From Mycolicibacterium sp. YH-1 (lineage in GTDB: Bacteria > Actinomycetota > Actinomycetes > Mycobacteriales > Mycobacteriaceae), in contig NZ_CP092915.1 of the NCBI RefSeq assembly GCF_022557175.1, forward strand, positions 3,038,001 to 3,102,000: a stretch of DNA of 64,000 nucleotides, given 5' to 3'. Position numbers and translations under genes: made by a program. Below the pieces are notes generated by a model. That model was not told where the DNA came from, made no database searches, and was given only the letters and a program-made list of their open reading frames with translations. Of this stretch, positions 30,568 to 40,081 are shown piece by piece (the first letter of the stretch is position 1; the number at the start of each line of letters is the position of its first letter).

Positions 30568-32185
30568 GGGCCGCACCTCCCACGTGCACGATGCGGTCGC
30601 CGACGGCGACGACCTCGGCGCGGTGTCCGACGAGCACCACCGTCGCGCCCGCACGGGCTCGCGCGACGATCGCGGCGAGCACCCGGCTCTCCAGTGCCGC
30701 GTCGAGGTGCGACGTCGGCTCGTCGAGCAGCAGGACCGACGCGGACGAGCCCAGCACGCGTGCAAGCCCGAGCCGCTGGCGCTGACCCAGCGACAGGCCG
30801 GTTCCGGCGCGTCCGAGCGGGGTGTCGTAGCCGTCGGGGAGCGTGGCCAGAACGTCGTCGAAACCGGCTGCGCGACAGGCAGCATCGAGATCGACAAGTG
30901 GTCCGAACAGGTTCAGGTTCTCGCGCACCGTCCCGGGAATCAGGACCGGCCGTTGCGTCAGCCAGGCCACCTGCGCCCACCAATCGTGGGGTTCGAGATC
31001 GACCACGTCGACATCGTCGATCAGAACACGACCCGAGGTCGGTGGCGTCAACCCCAGGATCATTTGCAGGGTGGTGCTCTTCCCGGCGCCGTTGGGTCCG
31101 GTCAGCACGGTGATCTCACCCGGGCCGATCTCCGCCGACAATCCGTCCGGGGCCGCGCCGTCACGCCCAGTCAGCGTCAACCCCTCCAGACGGATCGGCG
31201 CTCCCGCCGCGGTCACCGTTGCGACACCTGCCTGCGGTCGTGGGAGGTCGTCCAGCAGTGCAGCCGCTTTGGCTGCGGCGGTCTTCCCGTCCTGGGCGGC
31301 GTGGAACTCCACGCCGACGCGACGCAGCGGCCAGAACACCTCAGGTGCCAGCAGCAGTGCGGTGAGTGCGTTGGCCAACTCCATCTCGCCGTACACCAGT
31401 CGCAGTCCGACGCTGACCGCCACCAGTGCGACACCGAGTGTGGCCAGCAGTTCGAGCACCAGCGAGGACAGGAAGGCTATCCGCAACGTGGACATGGCCG
31501 AACGTCGATGCGCTGCACTGAGTTCGGTGATTCGGTATGCGGGTCCGTCGGCCCGGCCGAGTGCCCGCAGGGTGGGGATGCCCGCGACGAGGTCGAGCAG
31601 GCGGGATTGGAGCGTGGACATCGCGTTGAGCGAGGCTGCGGAGCGGTCGGCGGTCACCAGACCGATGAGGATCATGAACACGGGGATCAGCGGCAGCGCG
31701 ATCACCACGATGATCGCGGACTGCAGGTCGTAGCAGGCCATGACGATTACAGCTGCAGGGCTGAGGATTCCGGCGAGGACCACGGCCGGGATGTATCGGG
31801 TGAAGTAGGGACGCAGGCCGTCCAGACCCCGCGTGGTGAGGAGCGCGGCCTCGTCGCGCACCTCGGCGAGACGCCGCGGGGGCAGTGCGGCCACGGTGGA
31901 GAGCACCTGCCGGTTCAGGTCACTGATCGTGGCGGTCGCCCCGCGCTGGCTGAGCCGTGCCTGCACCCACTGGCCGGCCGCGCGCAGCACCCACAGTCCC
32001 AGCAGGAGCCATAGCGACTCCGCCCAATGCGCGACGTTGCGGGATGCCGGATCGGTGATGAAGCCCGCCGTGACGTGTGCCAGGACCACCGCGGCAGCGA
32101 TGGCCGCACCGGTGATGACCACACCGCAGCACACGGACGCGGCCAGGTGTCGCCGCATCGCGGGAGAGCTGCCGAGCGGGTTCAC
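30554..32185 (-). CDS. cydD: CydD subunit of the CydDC heterodimeric exporter
   Basis: Partner ABC half-transporter, 543 residues. Six transmembrane segments precede the ATPase, which has Walker A GPNGAGKST, signature LSLGQRQRLGLARVL and Walker B VLLLDEPTSHLD. GTG 32185 overlaps the cydB TGA by 4 bp, so all four cyd genes are closely coupled; the longer frame through cydB is rejected. Unlike some actinobacteria, where CydDC is one fused protein, here the two are separate. Confidence 0.93.
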   Translation of the reverse strand: MNPLGSSPAMRRHLAASVCCGVVITGAAIAAAVVLAHVTAGFITDPASRNVAHWAESLWLLLGLWVLRAAGQWVQARLSQRGATATISDLNRQVLSTVAALPPRRLAEVRDEAALLTTRGLDGLRPYFTRYIPAVVLAGILSPAAVIVMACYDLQSAIIVVIALPLIPVFMILIGLVTADRSAASLNAMSTLQSRLLDLVAGIPTLRALGRADGPAYRITELSAAHRRSAMSTLRIAFLSSLVLELLATLGVALVAVSVGLRLVYGEMELANALTALLLAPEVFWPLRRVGVEFHAAQDGKTAAAKAAALLDDLPRPQAGVATVTAAGAPIRLEGLTLTGRDGAAPDGLSAEIGPGEITVLTGPNGAGKSTTLQMILGLTPPTSGRVLIDDVDVVDLEPHDWWAQVAWLTQRPVLIPGTVRENLNLFGPLVDLDAACRAAGFDDVLATLPDGYDTPLGRAGTGLSLGQRQRLGLARVLGSSASVLLLDEPTSHLDAALESRVLAAIVARARAGATVVLVGHRAEVVAVGDRIVHVGGAALARH

Positions 32186-33222
32186 GGCATTTGCCGTGAC
32201 AGTCCGATCGGGTCGGGAATCCGGTCGGCGGAGATCCGTTGGCGGAACACCCAGTACGTCCATGCCTGATAGGCGATGACGAGCGGCGCGAAGATCAGCG
32301 CGGCCCACGACATGATCTTCAGCGTGTACGGGGACGATGATGCGTTCTCGATCGTCAGACTCCACGCGGGATCGAGCGTGGACGGCACCAGGTTCGGGTA
32401 CAGCGACCCGAACAGCAGGACCACGACGGCCGCGATCACCACCGCGGTGAACACGAAGGTCCACCCGTCTCCGCCGCGACTCCACACCAGCATGACCGCG
32501 GATATCTGCGCGATCACCGCGATACCGACCACCAGCCAGGTCCAGTCCTTGCCGTACGCGAGTTCGGTCCACAGTCCGAATGCGGCGACGACGACGGTGA
32601 CCGGGACGGCCAGCAGGCCGGCGAACCGGGCGGCTTCGTCCCGCACGGACCCCTCGGTCTTCAATCTGATGAACACCGCACCGTGGAAGGCGAACAGGCC
32701 GCCCGTGGCCAGACCGCCGAGCAGCGAGTACGGGTTCAGTACGTCGCCGAACGTGAGGTGGATCTGCGCGTTGGCGTCCACCGGCAGCCCCCGCACCAGC
32801 GAGGCGAACGCGACACCCCAGAGGACGGCGGGCAGCCACGAACCGACCGCGATGGCGGCATCAGCCCATGAACGCCACCGTGGATCGTCGACCTTGCCGC
32901 GCCACTCGATCGCACAGACGCGGACGATCATGCCGACCAGGATTGCCAGCAGCGGAAGGTAGAGACCGGAGAAGACCGTCGCGTACATGGCTGGGAACGC
33001 GGCGAACATCGCGCCACCGGCGGTGATCAGCCACACCTCGTTGCCGTCCCACACCGGCCCGATGGTGTTCAGGACGGCGCGCTGGCTGCGCTCACGGTCG
33101 TCGCCCTCGCGTCTGCCGAACCATCGCATGAGCATGCCGACGCCGAAGTCGAATCCCTCGAGCACGAAGAAGCCCAAGAACAACGCCGCAAGTGCGATGA
33201 ACCAGAAGTCCTGAAGTCCCAT
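32182..33222 (-). CDS. cydB: Cytochrome bd oxidase subunit II
   Basis: Integral membrane subunit, 346 residues with about eight or nine hydrophobic segments. The N-terminus MGLQDFWFIALAALFLGFF and the nearby EGFDFGVGML are the CydB signature; GPVWDGNEVWLITAGGA is also conserved. With CydA it forms the high-affinity bd quinol oxidase used under low oxygen or when the bcc-aa3 branch is blocked. The start is 10 bp after cydA. Confidence 0.96.
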   Translation of the reverse strand: MGLQDFWFIALAALFLGFFVLEGFDFGVGMLMRWFGRREGDDRERSQRAVLNTIGPVWDGNEVWLITAGGAMFAAFPAMYATVFSGLYLPLLAILVGMIVRVCAIEWRGKVDDPRWRSWADAAIAVGSWLPAVLWGVAFASLVRGLPVDANAQIHLTFGDVLNPYSLLGGLATGGLFAFHGAVFIRLKTEGSVRDEAARFAGLLAVPVTVVVAAFGLWTELAYGKDWTWLVVGIAVIAQISAVMLVWSRGGDGWTFVFTAVVIAAVVVLLFGSLYPNLVPSTLDPAWSLTIENASSSPYTLKIMSWAALIFAPLVIAYQAWTYWVFRQRISADRIPDPIGLSRQMP

Positions 33223-33232
33223 GTTCCCTCCC

Positions 33233-34681
33233 TCAGTAGGCGAACGACAGCGGAGCGATCTCGTCGTCGCCGGGCGGTTTCGGTGGTGTGGGTTCTGCGT
33301 CGTGTTCCAGTGGCCCCTCGACCACGTAGCGCCGGATCAGCCAGAACCAGACCACCGCGAGCACCGCGTAGATGAGGGTGAAGAGGAGCAGCGATGTCAC
33401 CACCATTCCGGCGGAGTGGCCCGACACGCCCTGCGCAACGTTCAGGTGAAGTTCCGGATCACCCGTCGGGTTGGGCACCACCACCCACGGCTGGCGGCCC
33501 ATCTCGGTGAACACCCATCCCGCGCTGTTGGCCAGGAACGGTGTGGGCAGGGTGAGCAGTGCGAACCACGAGAACCATCGTTGGCCGGGGATGCGGCCGC
33601 CTCGTGTCAGCCACAGCGCGACGACGGCGAAAAGCGAGGGTATGGCCAGCAGGCCGATCATCGCGCGGAACGACCAGTACGTGACGAACAGGTTCGGTCG
33701 GTAGTCACCGGGACCGAACTGTTTCTCGTACCTCTCCTGGAGGTCTTGGACGCCTTCGAGCGTGACGCCGGAGAGTTTTCCCTCGGCCAGGAAGGGAAGC
33801 ACATAGGGCACCTCGATGAGGTGTGTGACGCTGTCGCAGTTGTTGTGCGTCCCGACGGTGAGAACCGAGAAGTTGGGGTCGGTCGTGGTGTGGCACAACG
33901 ATTCCGCTGATGCCATCTTCATCGGCTGTTGCTGGAACATCAGTTTGCCCTGCACGTCCCCGGTGTAGGCGAGGGCACCGGCCGAGACGAGTGTGACGAG
34001 GCAACCGAGGATGGCAGCCGGGCGGTACATGGTGCGCGCGTCATCGCTTGTGCGGTCCCGCACCATCCACCACGCACACACGCCGGCGACGAAGGTGCCC
34101 GCGGTGAGGAACGCCCCGAACACGGCGTGCGAGAACGCCGCTATCGCAGTGTTGTTGGTGAACAGCTCCACGATGCTGGTCAGTTCGGCACGGCCGGTCT
34201 CCGGATTGAAACGGGCGCCCACCGGATGCTGCATCCACGAGTTGGCGGCGATGATGAAGAAGGCCGACATGTTCACCGCGATGGCGACCACCCAGATGCA
34301 CGCAAGGTGTACCAGGCGATTCAGGCGGGTCCACCCGAAGATCCAGAGGCCGATGAAGGTCGACTCGAAGAAGAAGGCGACCAGGCCCTCCAACGCCAGC
34401 GGTGCGCCGAAGACGTCGCCGACGTATCGGGAGTACTCACTCCAGTTCATCCCGAACTGGAACTCCTGCACGATCCCGGTTGCCACGCCGAGGGCGAAGT
34501 TGATCAGGAACAGCTTCCCGAAGAACTTCGTCAGCCGGTACCACGACGTGTTGCCCGTGATAACCCATGCGGTCTGCATGACGGCGATCAGCGGCGCGAG
34601 ACCGATGGTCAGCGGCACAAAGATGAAGTGGTAGACCGTCGTGATTCCGAACTGCCACCGTGATACATCCAACGCGTCCAT
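33233..34681 (-). CDS. cydA: Cytochrome bd oxidase subunit I
   Basis: Heme- and quinol-binding subunit of 482 residues. SRWQFGITTVYHFIFVPLTIG contains the heme b595 histidine (described here in two parts: SRWQFGITT and VYHFIFVPL). EGLVAFFFESTFIGLWIFGW carries the glutamates of the heme site, and GRQPWVVVPNPTG follows the Q-loop, which looks short as in most Gram-positive enzymes. ATG 34681 is preferred over 34690 because GGGAG then lies 9 nt upstream and the family starts near MD..DVSRWQFG. It is the first gene of cydABDC. Confidence 0.96.
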   Translation of the reverse strand: MDALDVSRWQFGITTVYHFIFVPLTIGLAPLIAVMQTAWVITGNTSWYRLTKFFGKLFLINFALGVATGIVQEFQFGMNWSEYSRYVGDVFGAPLALEGLVAFFFESTFIGLWIFGWTRLNRLVHLACIWVVAIAVNMSAFFIIAANSWMQHPVGARFNPETGRAELTSIVELFTNNTAIAAFSHAVFGAFLTAGTFVAGVCAWWMVRDRTSDDARTMYRPAAILGCLVTLVSAGALAYTGDVQGKLMFQQQPMKMASAESLCHTTTDPNFSVLTVGTHNNCDSVTHLIEVPYVLPFLAEGKLSGVTLEGVQDLQERYEKQFGPGDYRPNLFVTYWSFRAMIGLLAIPSLFAVVALWLTRGGRIPGQRWFSWFALLTLPTPFLANSAGWVFTEMGRQPWVVVPNPTGDPELHLNVAQGVSGHSAGMVVTSLLLFTLIYAVLAVVWFWLIRRYVVEGPLEHDAEPTPPKPPGDDEIAPLSFAY

Positions 34682-34711
34682 GCGCACCATCTCCCGGGCT
34701 GCGGTCCCAAT

Positions 34712-34741
34712 CCACTACGGATCTACGACGGAGTGTAGTAG
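34712..34741 (-). promoter_or_regulatory. Operator-like half-sites upstream of cydA
   Basis: Read on the minus strand, CTACTACAC (34741-34733), CGTCGTAGA (34730-34722) and CCGTAGTGG (34720-34712) lie within 30 bp, about 30-60 bp before the cydA start. The outer arms CTACTAC and GTAGTGG are an imperfect inverted repeat. TACTACA/TGTAGTA resembles the half-site described for BlaI/CopY-family repressors. The assignment is a guess from sequence likeness. Confidence 0.35.
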
Positions 34742-34774
34742 ACCCCGGGGCCGCGGGTGATGCGATGTGAGCTG

Positions 34775-35422
34775 TCAGTCAGTAGTGGATTCCTTGACGG
34801 GAGTTGTCGGCTCCGTGGGTACAACCGATTCCGTCGCCGGCGTCGTCGCCGCCGGGTCAGAGTTCGCGCCCAGGGCCTTGGCGGTCCTGTGGATTCCGAT
34901 GGCGGCGACGACCTCCATCACGCCGATGACGATCAGCCAGATGCCGACAACCAGGGCCAGGGTCTGCATCGATGTGAACGGGGATGCGAGAACCACGACA
35001 CCGGCGATCAGGCTGATGATGCCGACGAAGATGTTCCAGCCGCGGCCGGGCAGCGTCGGGTCGCTGATTGCGGAAACCGTTGTGGCCACCCCGCGGAAGA
35101 TGAATCCGATGGCGATCCAGATGGCCATCAACAGCACGGCGTCGTACAGGTGGCGGAATGCGAGCACGGCGAGGATGAGCGATGCTGCGCCACTGATGAA
35201 GAGCAGCACGCGTCCGCCCGCGGCCACGTGCAGGCTGAAGGCGAAGATGACCTGCTGAATGCCGGTGATCAACAGGTATACGCCGAAGAAGATCGCGGCC
35301 ACGGTGATGGTGATATCTGGCCACGCCACCACGGCGACGCCCAGTGCGACGGCCAACACGCCGGAGATGAGGGCCGATTTCCACAGGTGGGGCAACAGAC
35401 TTGGCGTGGCGGAAGTACTCAT
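34775..35422 (-). CDS. HdeD-family membrane protein
   Basis: A 215-residue protein with six hydrophobic helices in three pairs (DUF308 repeats), for example SALISGVLAVALGVAVVAWP and FFGVYLLITGIQQVIFAF, then ISLIAGVVVLASPF. HdeD relatives are linked to acid resistance in enterobacteria; the role in mycobacteria is unknown. A Thr/Pro-rich tail of about 30 residues ends the protein. ATG 35422 is preferred because the in-frame GTG/ATG upstream adds a non-conserved MLCKTST. It may correspond to the membrane protein beside the cyclase in M. tuberculosis (Rv1624c). Confidence 0.82.
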   Translation of the reverse strand: MSTSATPSLLPHLWKSALISGVLAVALGVAVVAWPDITITVAAIFFGVYLLITGIQQVIFAFSLHVAAGGRVLLFISGAASLILAVLAFRHLYDAVLLMAIWIAIGFIFRGVATTVSAISDPTLPGRGWNIFVGIISLIAGVVVLASPFTSMQTLALVVGIWLIVIGVMEVVAAIGIHRTAKALGANSDPAATTPATESVVPTEPTTPVKESTTD

Positions 35423-35507
35423 GGTCGAAGTCTTGCACAGCACGGAATCCGTGGGACGTTTTCGTCGCGGTCGATGGCGATAACGGCGCCGTCAGCCCGG
35501 CGAGGTC

Positions 35508-35523
35508 GTTAATGTTCCGTTAC
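35508..35523. promoter_or_regulatory. GlnR-like box upstream of amino-acid ABC operon
   Basis: GTTAA (35508-35512), six bases, then GTTAC (35519-35523) matches the 5-n6-5 spacing of actinobacterial GlnR sites, which have GTnAC/GAAAC-like half-sites. It lies about 50 bp before the substrate-binding protein gene; a third GTTAAC is at 35550. Nitrogen control is inferred only from this likeness. Confidence 0.35.
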
Positions 35524-35572
35524 CGGCCATGCGTGCTGGCGCCCATGTCGTTAACCTCCTCGGCTTGGGGGA

Positions 35573-36508
35573 ATGATGACGACCCGAAGAAGAGAGATGA
35601 GGCAACTCGTGTCAGCTCCGAAGATGTGGCGCATCGCCGCGGTGTTTGCCGCGGCCGGCGCTCTGGCCCTATCAGGGTGTGCGAGCAACACCGAAAGCAG
35701 CGGTCCGTCGACCAGCACCACCGCAGCGTCCGCCGCGAAGGTCGACGAAATCGCCAACACCGTCCCGGAGGACATCAAGTCCTCCGGCAAGCTGATCGTC
35801 GGCGTGAACCTGCCGTACGCGCCCAACGAGTTCAAGGACGCCAGCGGCAAGATCGTCGGCTTCGACGTGGACCTGATGAACGCGATCGCCGCCACCCTGG
35901 GGCTCACCCCGGAGTACCGCGAGTCCGACTTCGCCAAGATCATCCCGTCGATCCAGGGCGACACGTACAACGTCGGCATGTCCTCGTTCACCGACACCAA
36001 GGAGCGCGAGCAGTCGGTGGATTTCGTCACCTACTTCTCCGCCGGCATTCAGTGGGCGCAGCGGCCGGACTCGCCGGTAGATCCGAACAACGCGTGCGGC
36101 AAGAAGGTTTCCGTGCAGGCGACGACTACCGAAGAGGTCGATGAGTTGCCGGCCAAGAGCAAGGCCTGCACCGATGCCGGCAAGCCGGCGATCGACATCT
36201 TGAAGTTCGACGGCCAGGACGCCGCGGCCAATGCGGTGGTGCTCGGCCAGGCCGACGCGATGTCGGCCGACTCGCCGGTGACGGCCTACGCCATCAAGCA
36301 GAGCGACGGCAAGCTCGAGGCCGCGGGCGAGATCTTCGATTCCGCACCGTACGGCTGGCCGGTGAAGAAGGGTTCACCGTTGGCGCAGTCGCTGCAGCAG
36401 GCGCTGGAGCACCTGATCGAAACGGGTGATTACAAGACCATCGCCGCGAACTGGGGCCTCGAGAGCGGCATGATCGACAAGCCCGTCATCAACGGCGCGA
36501 CCAGCTGA
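35573..36508 (+). CDS. Polar amino-acid ABC transporter, substrate-binding lipoprotein
   Basis: Family 3 extracellular solute-binding protein of 311 residues. A hydrophobic signal (about residues 19-35) ends in the lipobox LSGC, so the mature protein is a lipid-anchored receptor. The bacterial family 3 pattern follows: GKLIVGVNLPYAPNEF, GFDVDLMNAIAATLG, and the C-terminal DYKTIAANWGL. ATG 35573 follows a GGGGGA site, but ATG 35597 and GTG 35609 are possible. It heads an operon with permease and ATPase genes. Substrate is probably glutamate, glutamine or a related polar amino acid. Confidence 0.9.
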   Translation: MMTTRRREMRQLVSAPKMWRIAAVFAAAGALALSGCASNTESSGPSTSTTAASAAKVDEIANTVPEDIKSSGKLIVGVNLPYAPNEFKDASGKIVGFDVDLMNAIAATLGLTPEYRESDFAKIIPSIQGDTYNVGMSSFTDTKEREQSVDFVTYFSAGIQWAQRPDSPVDPNNACGKKVSVQATTTEEVDELPAKSKACTDAGKPAIDILKFDGQDAAANAVVLGQADAMSADSPVTAYAIKQSDGKLEAAGEIFDSAPYGWPVKKGSPLAQSLQQALEHLIETGDYKTIAANWGLESGMIDKPVINGATS

Positions 36509-36515
36509 TCGACGG

Positions 36516-37436
36516 ATGAGAGTCGACGCCGCGTCGCCGCCCGAGAGTCCCACCCGGATCGACGCCGTGCCATTACGGCATCCGTGGCGGTGGGTGGCGG
36601 CCGGTGTCGTCCTCATTCTGGTCGCGCTCTTCCTGTGGGGCGCGGCCACCAACGGCGCCTATGGCTGGGCGGTGTACCGCAAGTACCTGTTCGACCAGCG
36701 GGTGTCCGAGGCGGCCTGGAACACCCTGCAGCTGACCGTCTTCGCGATGGTTTTGGCGATCGTCCTCGGCGTGATCCTGGCCGTGATGCGGCTGTCGCCC
36801 AATCCGGTGTTCCGGGCCGTGGCGTGGGTGTACCTGTGGATCTTCCGTGGCACGCCGGTGTACGTCCAGCTGGTGTTCTGGGGTCTGTTTCCGACGATCT
36901 ACCAGAACATCCAGCTCGGTGTTCCGTTTGGGCCCACCTTCTTTCACATCAACCTGCAGGGCCTGTCGATCGCGTTCGTTCTCGCGGTGGTGGGTCTGGG
37001 GCTGAACGAGGCGGCCTACATGGCCGAGATCATCCGGGCGGGAATCAGTTCGGTGCCCGAGGGGCAGACGGAGGCCTCCACCGCGTTGGGCATGTCGTGG
37101 TGGATGACGATGCGGCGCACCGTGCTTCCGCAGGCGATGCGTGTCATCATCCCGCCCACCGGAAACGAGGTCATCAGCATGCTGAAGACCACGTCACTGG
37201 TCACCGCGGTGCCCTACACCCTCGAGCTCTACACGCGGACCCGTGACATCTCCGCCGTGATATTTCAACCGATCCCGCTGCTGATGGTGGCCGCAACCTG
37301 GTACCTGGCGATCACCAGCGTCCTGATGGTCGGTCAGTTCTATCTGGAGCGCTACTTCTCGCGCGGCGCCTCCCGCAAGCTCACCGCCAAGCAACTCGAG
37401 GCGCTGGCCAAGGCGCAGTTGGGAGAGAAGCTGTGA
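36516..37436 (+). CDS. Polar amino-acid ABC transporter, permease
   Basis: HisM/GlnP-type permease of 306 residues with an N-terminal helix (about 25-45) and the five-helix core. The core opens at [20 protein letters not shown] and [15 protein letters not shown] is the family hallmark. The EAA loop, which contacts the ATPase, is [20 protein letters not shown]. Start ATG 36516 lies 7 bp after the binding-protein stop. The stop overlaps the ATPase GTG by 4 bp. Confidence 0.93.
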   Translation: MRVDAASPPESPTRIDAVPLRHPWRWVAAGVVLILVALFLWGAATNGAYGWAVYRKYLFDQRVSEAAWNTLQLTVFAMVLAIVLGVILAVMRLSPNPVFRAVAWVYLWIFRGTPVYVQLVFWGLFPTIYQNIQLGVPFGPTFFHINLQGLSIAFVLAVVGLGLNEAAYMAEIIRAGISSVPEGQTEASTALGMSWWMTMRRTVLPQAMRVIIPPTGNEVISMLKTTSLVTAVPYTLELYTRTRDISAVIFQPIPLLMVAATWYLAITSVLMVGQFYLERYFSRGASRKLTAKQLEALAKAQLGEKL

Positions 37437-38203
37437 CGGCCACGGCGCCCATGGTGCGTGCGCAGGAGGTCTGCAAGAACTTCGGCGCGCTGCAGGTTCT
37501 GAAGGGTGTGACGCTGGAGGTCGAGCGGGGCCAGGTGTTGGTTCTGGTCGGGCCCTCCGGATCGGGCAAGTCGACATTCCTGCGCTGCATCAACCACCTC
37601 GAACAGGTGAACGCCGGCCGGCTGTACGTCGACGGTGACCTGATCGGGTACCGCGAGCGTGGCGACAAGCTGCATGAGATGCCCACCCGCGATGCGGCCA
37701 GGCAGCGCCGCGACATCGGGATGGTCTTCCAGCACTTCAACCTCTTCCCGCACCGCACCGCACTGCAGAACATCATCGAGGCGCCACTGCACGTGAAGGG
37801 TGTGAAGAAGTCGGAGGCCATCGCGCGCGGTAAGGATCTGCTCGAACAGGTGGGGATGGCGGAGAAGGCAACCGCCTATCCGGCGCAACTGTCGGGCGGA
37901 CAGCAGCAACGCGTCGCGATCGCGCGGGCGCTGGCGATGGATCCCAAGCTGATGCTGTTCGACGAGCCGACCTCGGCACTTGATCCCGAACTCGTGGGAG
38001 AGGTGCTGGGTGTGATGAAGAAGCTCGCGGGCGAGGGCATGACGATGATCGTGGTCACTCACGAGATGGGGTTCGCCCGAGAGGTCGCCGACCAGTTGGT
38101 GTTCATGGACGCCGGGGTGATCGTGGAACGTGGCAAGCCACGGGACGTGTTGAGCAATCCCCAACACGACCGGACGAAGGCCTTCCTGTCCAAGGTGATG
38201 TAG
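37433..38203 (+). CDS. Polar amino-acid ABC transporter, ATP-binding protein
   Basis: GlnQ/HisP-type ATPase of 256 residues. Walker [10 protein letters not shown] near residues 42-50, Q-loop [12 protein letters not shown], signature [15 protein letters not shown], Walker [16 protein letters not shown] and H-loop VVTHEMGFA are all intact. An insert [20 protein letters not shown] before the Q-loop (residues about 64-83) is somewhat longer than in E. coli GlnQ. It is the third gene of the operon and leads directly to the two-component genes, with an 11-bp gap. Confidence 0.95.
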   Translation: MTATAPMVRAQEVCKNFGALQVLKGVTLEVERGQVLVLVGPSGSGKSTFLRCINHLEQVNAGRLYVDGDLIGYRERGDKLHEMPTRDAARQRRDIGMVFQHFNLFPHRTALQNIIEAPLHVKGVKKSEAIARGKDLLEQVGMAEKATAYPAQLSGGQQQRVAIARALAMDPKLMLFDEPTSALDPELVGEVLGVMKKLAGEGMTMIVVTHEMGFAREVADQLVFMDAGVIVERGKPRDVLSNPQHDRTKAFLSKVM

Positions 38204-38214
38204 GAGCTGAGCGC

Positions 38215-39381
38215 GTGGGCGGTGAATACTCTCAGCGCACGCCGGCGTCTCCCGATCCCGTCACGCCACTGTGGCGTGCGGCGCAGATCTTCCGACTGCT
38301 GAGCTGTATCTACGCGCTCGTGTTCCAGATCGCGATCACCGATGATCTCGACCGTCCTGCGATCGCGTGGGGACTCTTCGGGGTGCTGATCGCGTGGAGT
38401 GCGGTGTGCGGATTGGCCTATCTGCAGGGTTTCGGACGGCGCCCGTCGTGGGTCGTCGCCGAACTCGTTGTGGTCGTCGCGTCGATGCTGTCGACGGAAC
38501 TCGTGGCCTCCGATCGCTGGATCCAGGACAACCAGTCGTGGCCGACGACGTTGTGGGCCACCAACGCAACGATCTCGGCGGCCATCCTGCTCGGCCCGGT
38601 GGTGGGCATGGGAACGGGGCTGGTGGTGACCGCGGCGAGCGCGGTGCTCAAGGGATACCTGAGCCTGAACGTGGGTCGCAATGCCACCGTGGTCATCGAG
38701 CTGGCGGTCGGCCTCGCGATCGGGATGGCAGCGCTCACCGCACGCCGCGCGCACGCCGACCTCGAGCAGGCGGCACGGCTGGCGGCCTCGCTGGAGGAGC
38801 GTGAGCGGCTGTCTCGGGAGGTTCACGACGGTGCGATCCAGGTGCTCGCACTGGTGGCTCGGCGTGGCCGTGAGATCGGTGGTGCCACTGCGGAGTTGGC
38901 GGAACTGGCCGGTGAGCAGGAGCGGTCGTTACGGCGGTGGGTGAGTGCGAGTGGACCCCGCGTCAGGCCAGGGGTGGAGACGGATCTGGTGCCGATGCTT
39001 CGTAGCCGGGAATCGGATCGTGTCTCGACCAGCCTGCCCGGCACACCTGTCATGCTGGACTCGGCGGTCGCCGCCGAGGTGGAGGCCGCGGTGGACAATG
39101 CGTTGGACAACGTGGCCGCGCACGCCGGTCCGGGTGCGCACGCGTTCGTGCTTCTGGAGGACCTGGGCGACGAGGTGGTGATCAGCATTCGCGATGACGG
39201 CGTGGGGATTGCGCCGGGACGGCTCGAAGAGGCCGTGGAGGAGGGCCGCGCCGGCGTGTCGAAATCGATTGTGGGGCGGATTGAGTGGCTGGGTGGCGAT
39301 ACGCGCTTGGTGACTGGCCCCGGTGCCGGCACCGAGTGGGAACTGACCGTGCCGCGGGGGAGTGCTGATGGCCGACGGTGA
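38215..39381 (+). CDS. NarL-type sensor histidine kinase (MacS-like)
   Basis: A 388-residue kinase. The N-terminus has about five transmembrane segments (residues 25-175). The HisKA_3 box LSREVHDGAIQVLALVARRG carries the phospho-histidine near residue 203. The HATPase domain has AVDNALDNVAAHAG, ISIRDDGVGIAPG and a GAGTEWELTVP end. The sensor membrane part resembles the MacS family of actinobacteria. GTG 38215 follows AGGAGCTGAGCGC. Its distance from the transporter and its overlap with the response regulator suggest one transcription unit. The signal is unknown. Confidence 0.88.
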   Translation: MGGEYSQRTPASPDPVTPLWRAAQIFRLLSCIYALVFQIAITDDLDRPAIAWGLFGVLIAWSAVCGLAYLQGFGRRPSWVVAELVVVVASMLSTELVASDRWIQDNQSWPTTLWATNATISAAILLGPVVGMGTGLVVTAASAVLKGYLSLNVGRNATVVIELAVGLAIGMAALTARRAHADLEQAARLAASLEERERLSREVHDGAIQVLALVARRGREIGGATAELAELAGEQERSLRRWVSASGPRVRPGVETDLVPMLRSRESDRVSTSLPGTPVMLDSAVAAEVEAAVDNALDNVAAHAGPGAHAFVLLEDLGDEVVISIRDDGVGIAPGRLEEAVEEGRAGVSKSIVGRIEWLGGDTRLVTGPGAGTEWELTVPRGSADGRR

Positions 39382-40024
39382 CGGTGCATTCACGGTAATG
39401 GTGGTCGACGACCACCCAATCTGGCGTGATGCGGTGGCCCGCGACCTCGAGGACGAGGGTTTCGACGTCGTCGCCACCGCCGATGGTGTCGGCGCGGCGC
39501 GACGACGGGCGGCGGCGGTCAAACCAGACGTGGTCGTGATGGACATGCGCCTGTCGGACGGGACTGGCGCGCAGGCGACCGCCGAGGTGCTGGCCGTGTC
39601 GGCGTCCACGCGTGTGCTGGTGCTTTCGGCGTCCGATGAGCGCGATGACGTCCTCGAGGCTGTGAAGGCCGGTGCCACCGGATATTTGGTCAAGAGTGCG
39701 TCCAAGGACGAACTCGCCGCGGCGGTCCGGGCCACGGGTGAGGGCCGCGCGGTTTTCACGCCGGGCCTGGCAGGACTGGTGCTGGGCGAGTACCGGCGGA
39801 TGGCACGAAGCCCGGGCGAGGAGCCCGCGCCGACGCTTACCGAGCGCGAGACCGAGATCCTGCGCCATGTGGCAAAGGGGTTGACGGCCAAGCAGATCGG
39901 TGAGCGACTCTCCTTGAGTCATCGCACGGTGGAGAATCACGTGCAGGCGACGCTGCGCAAATTGCAACTGGCCAACCGCGTCGAGCTGGCGAGATACGCG
40001 ATCGAGCATGGGCTCGATGAATGA
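39368..40024 (+). CDS. NarL/FixJ-family response regulator
   Basis: A 218-residue regulator. Receiver: VMVVDDHPIWRDAV acidic pocket, phosphorylated Asp in PDVVVMDMRLSDG near residue 57, and GYLVKSASKDEL with the conserved lysine. The LuxR-type DNA-binding domain is TLTERETEILRHVAKGLTAKQIGERLSLSHRTVENHVQATLRKL, here named by its parts TERETEIL, GLTAKQIGERL and SHRTVENHV. ATG 39368 is preferred over GTG 39362 because GGGGGAG is then about 7 nt away. It overlaps the kinase gene by 14 bp. Confidence 0.92.
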   Translation: MADGDGAFTVMVVDDHPIWRDAVARDLEDEGFDVVATADGVGAARRRAAAVKPDVVVMDMRLSDGTGAQATAEVLAVSASTRVLVLSASDERDDVLEAVKAGATGYLVKSASKDELAAAVRATGEGRAVFTPGLAGLVLGEYRRMARSPGEEPAPTLTERETEILRHVAKGLTAKQIGERLSLSHRTVENHVQATLRKLQLANRVELARYAIEHGLDE

Positions 40025-40081
40025 CCACATTCGGGTAGTAATACTCATCCGCCGGTGACCACCTGCTGACACGATGACGGC

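Noticed and set aside
30335..32014. Plus-strand 559-codon frame opposite cydC/cydD
   Set aside because: Antisense shadow of ABC transporter genes with intact Walker motifs on the minus strand.
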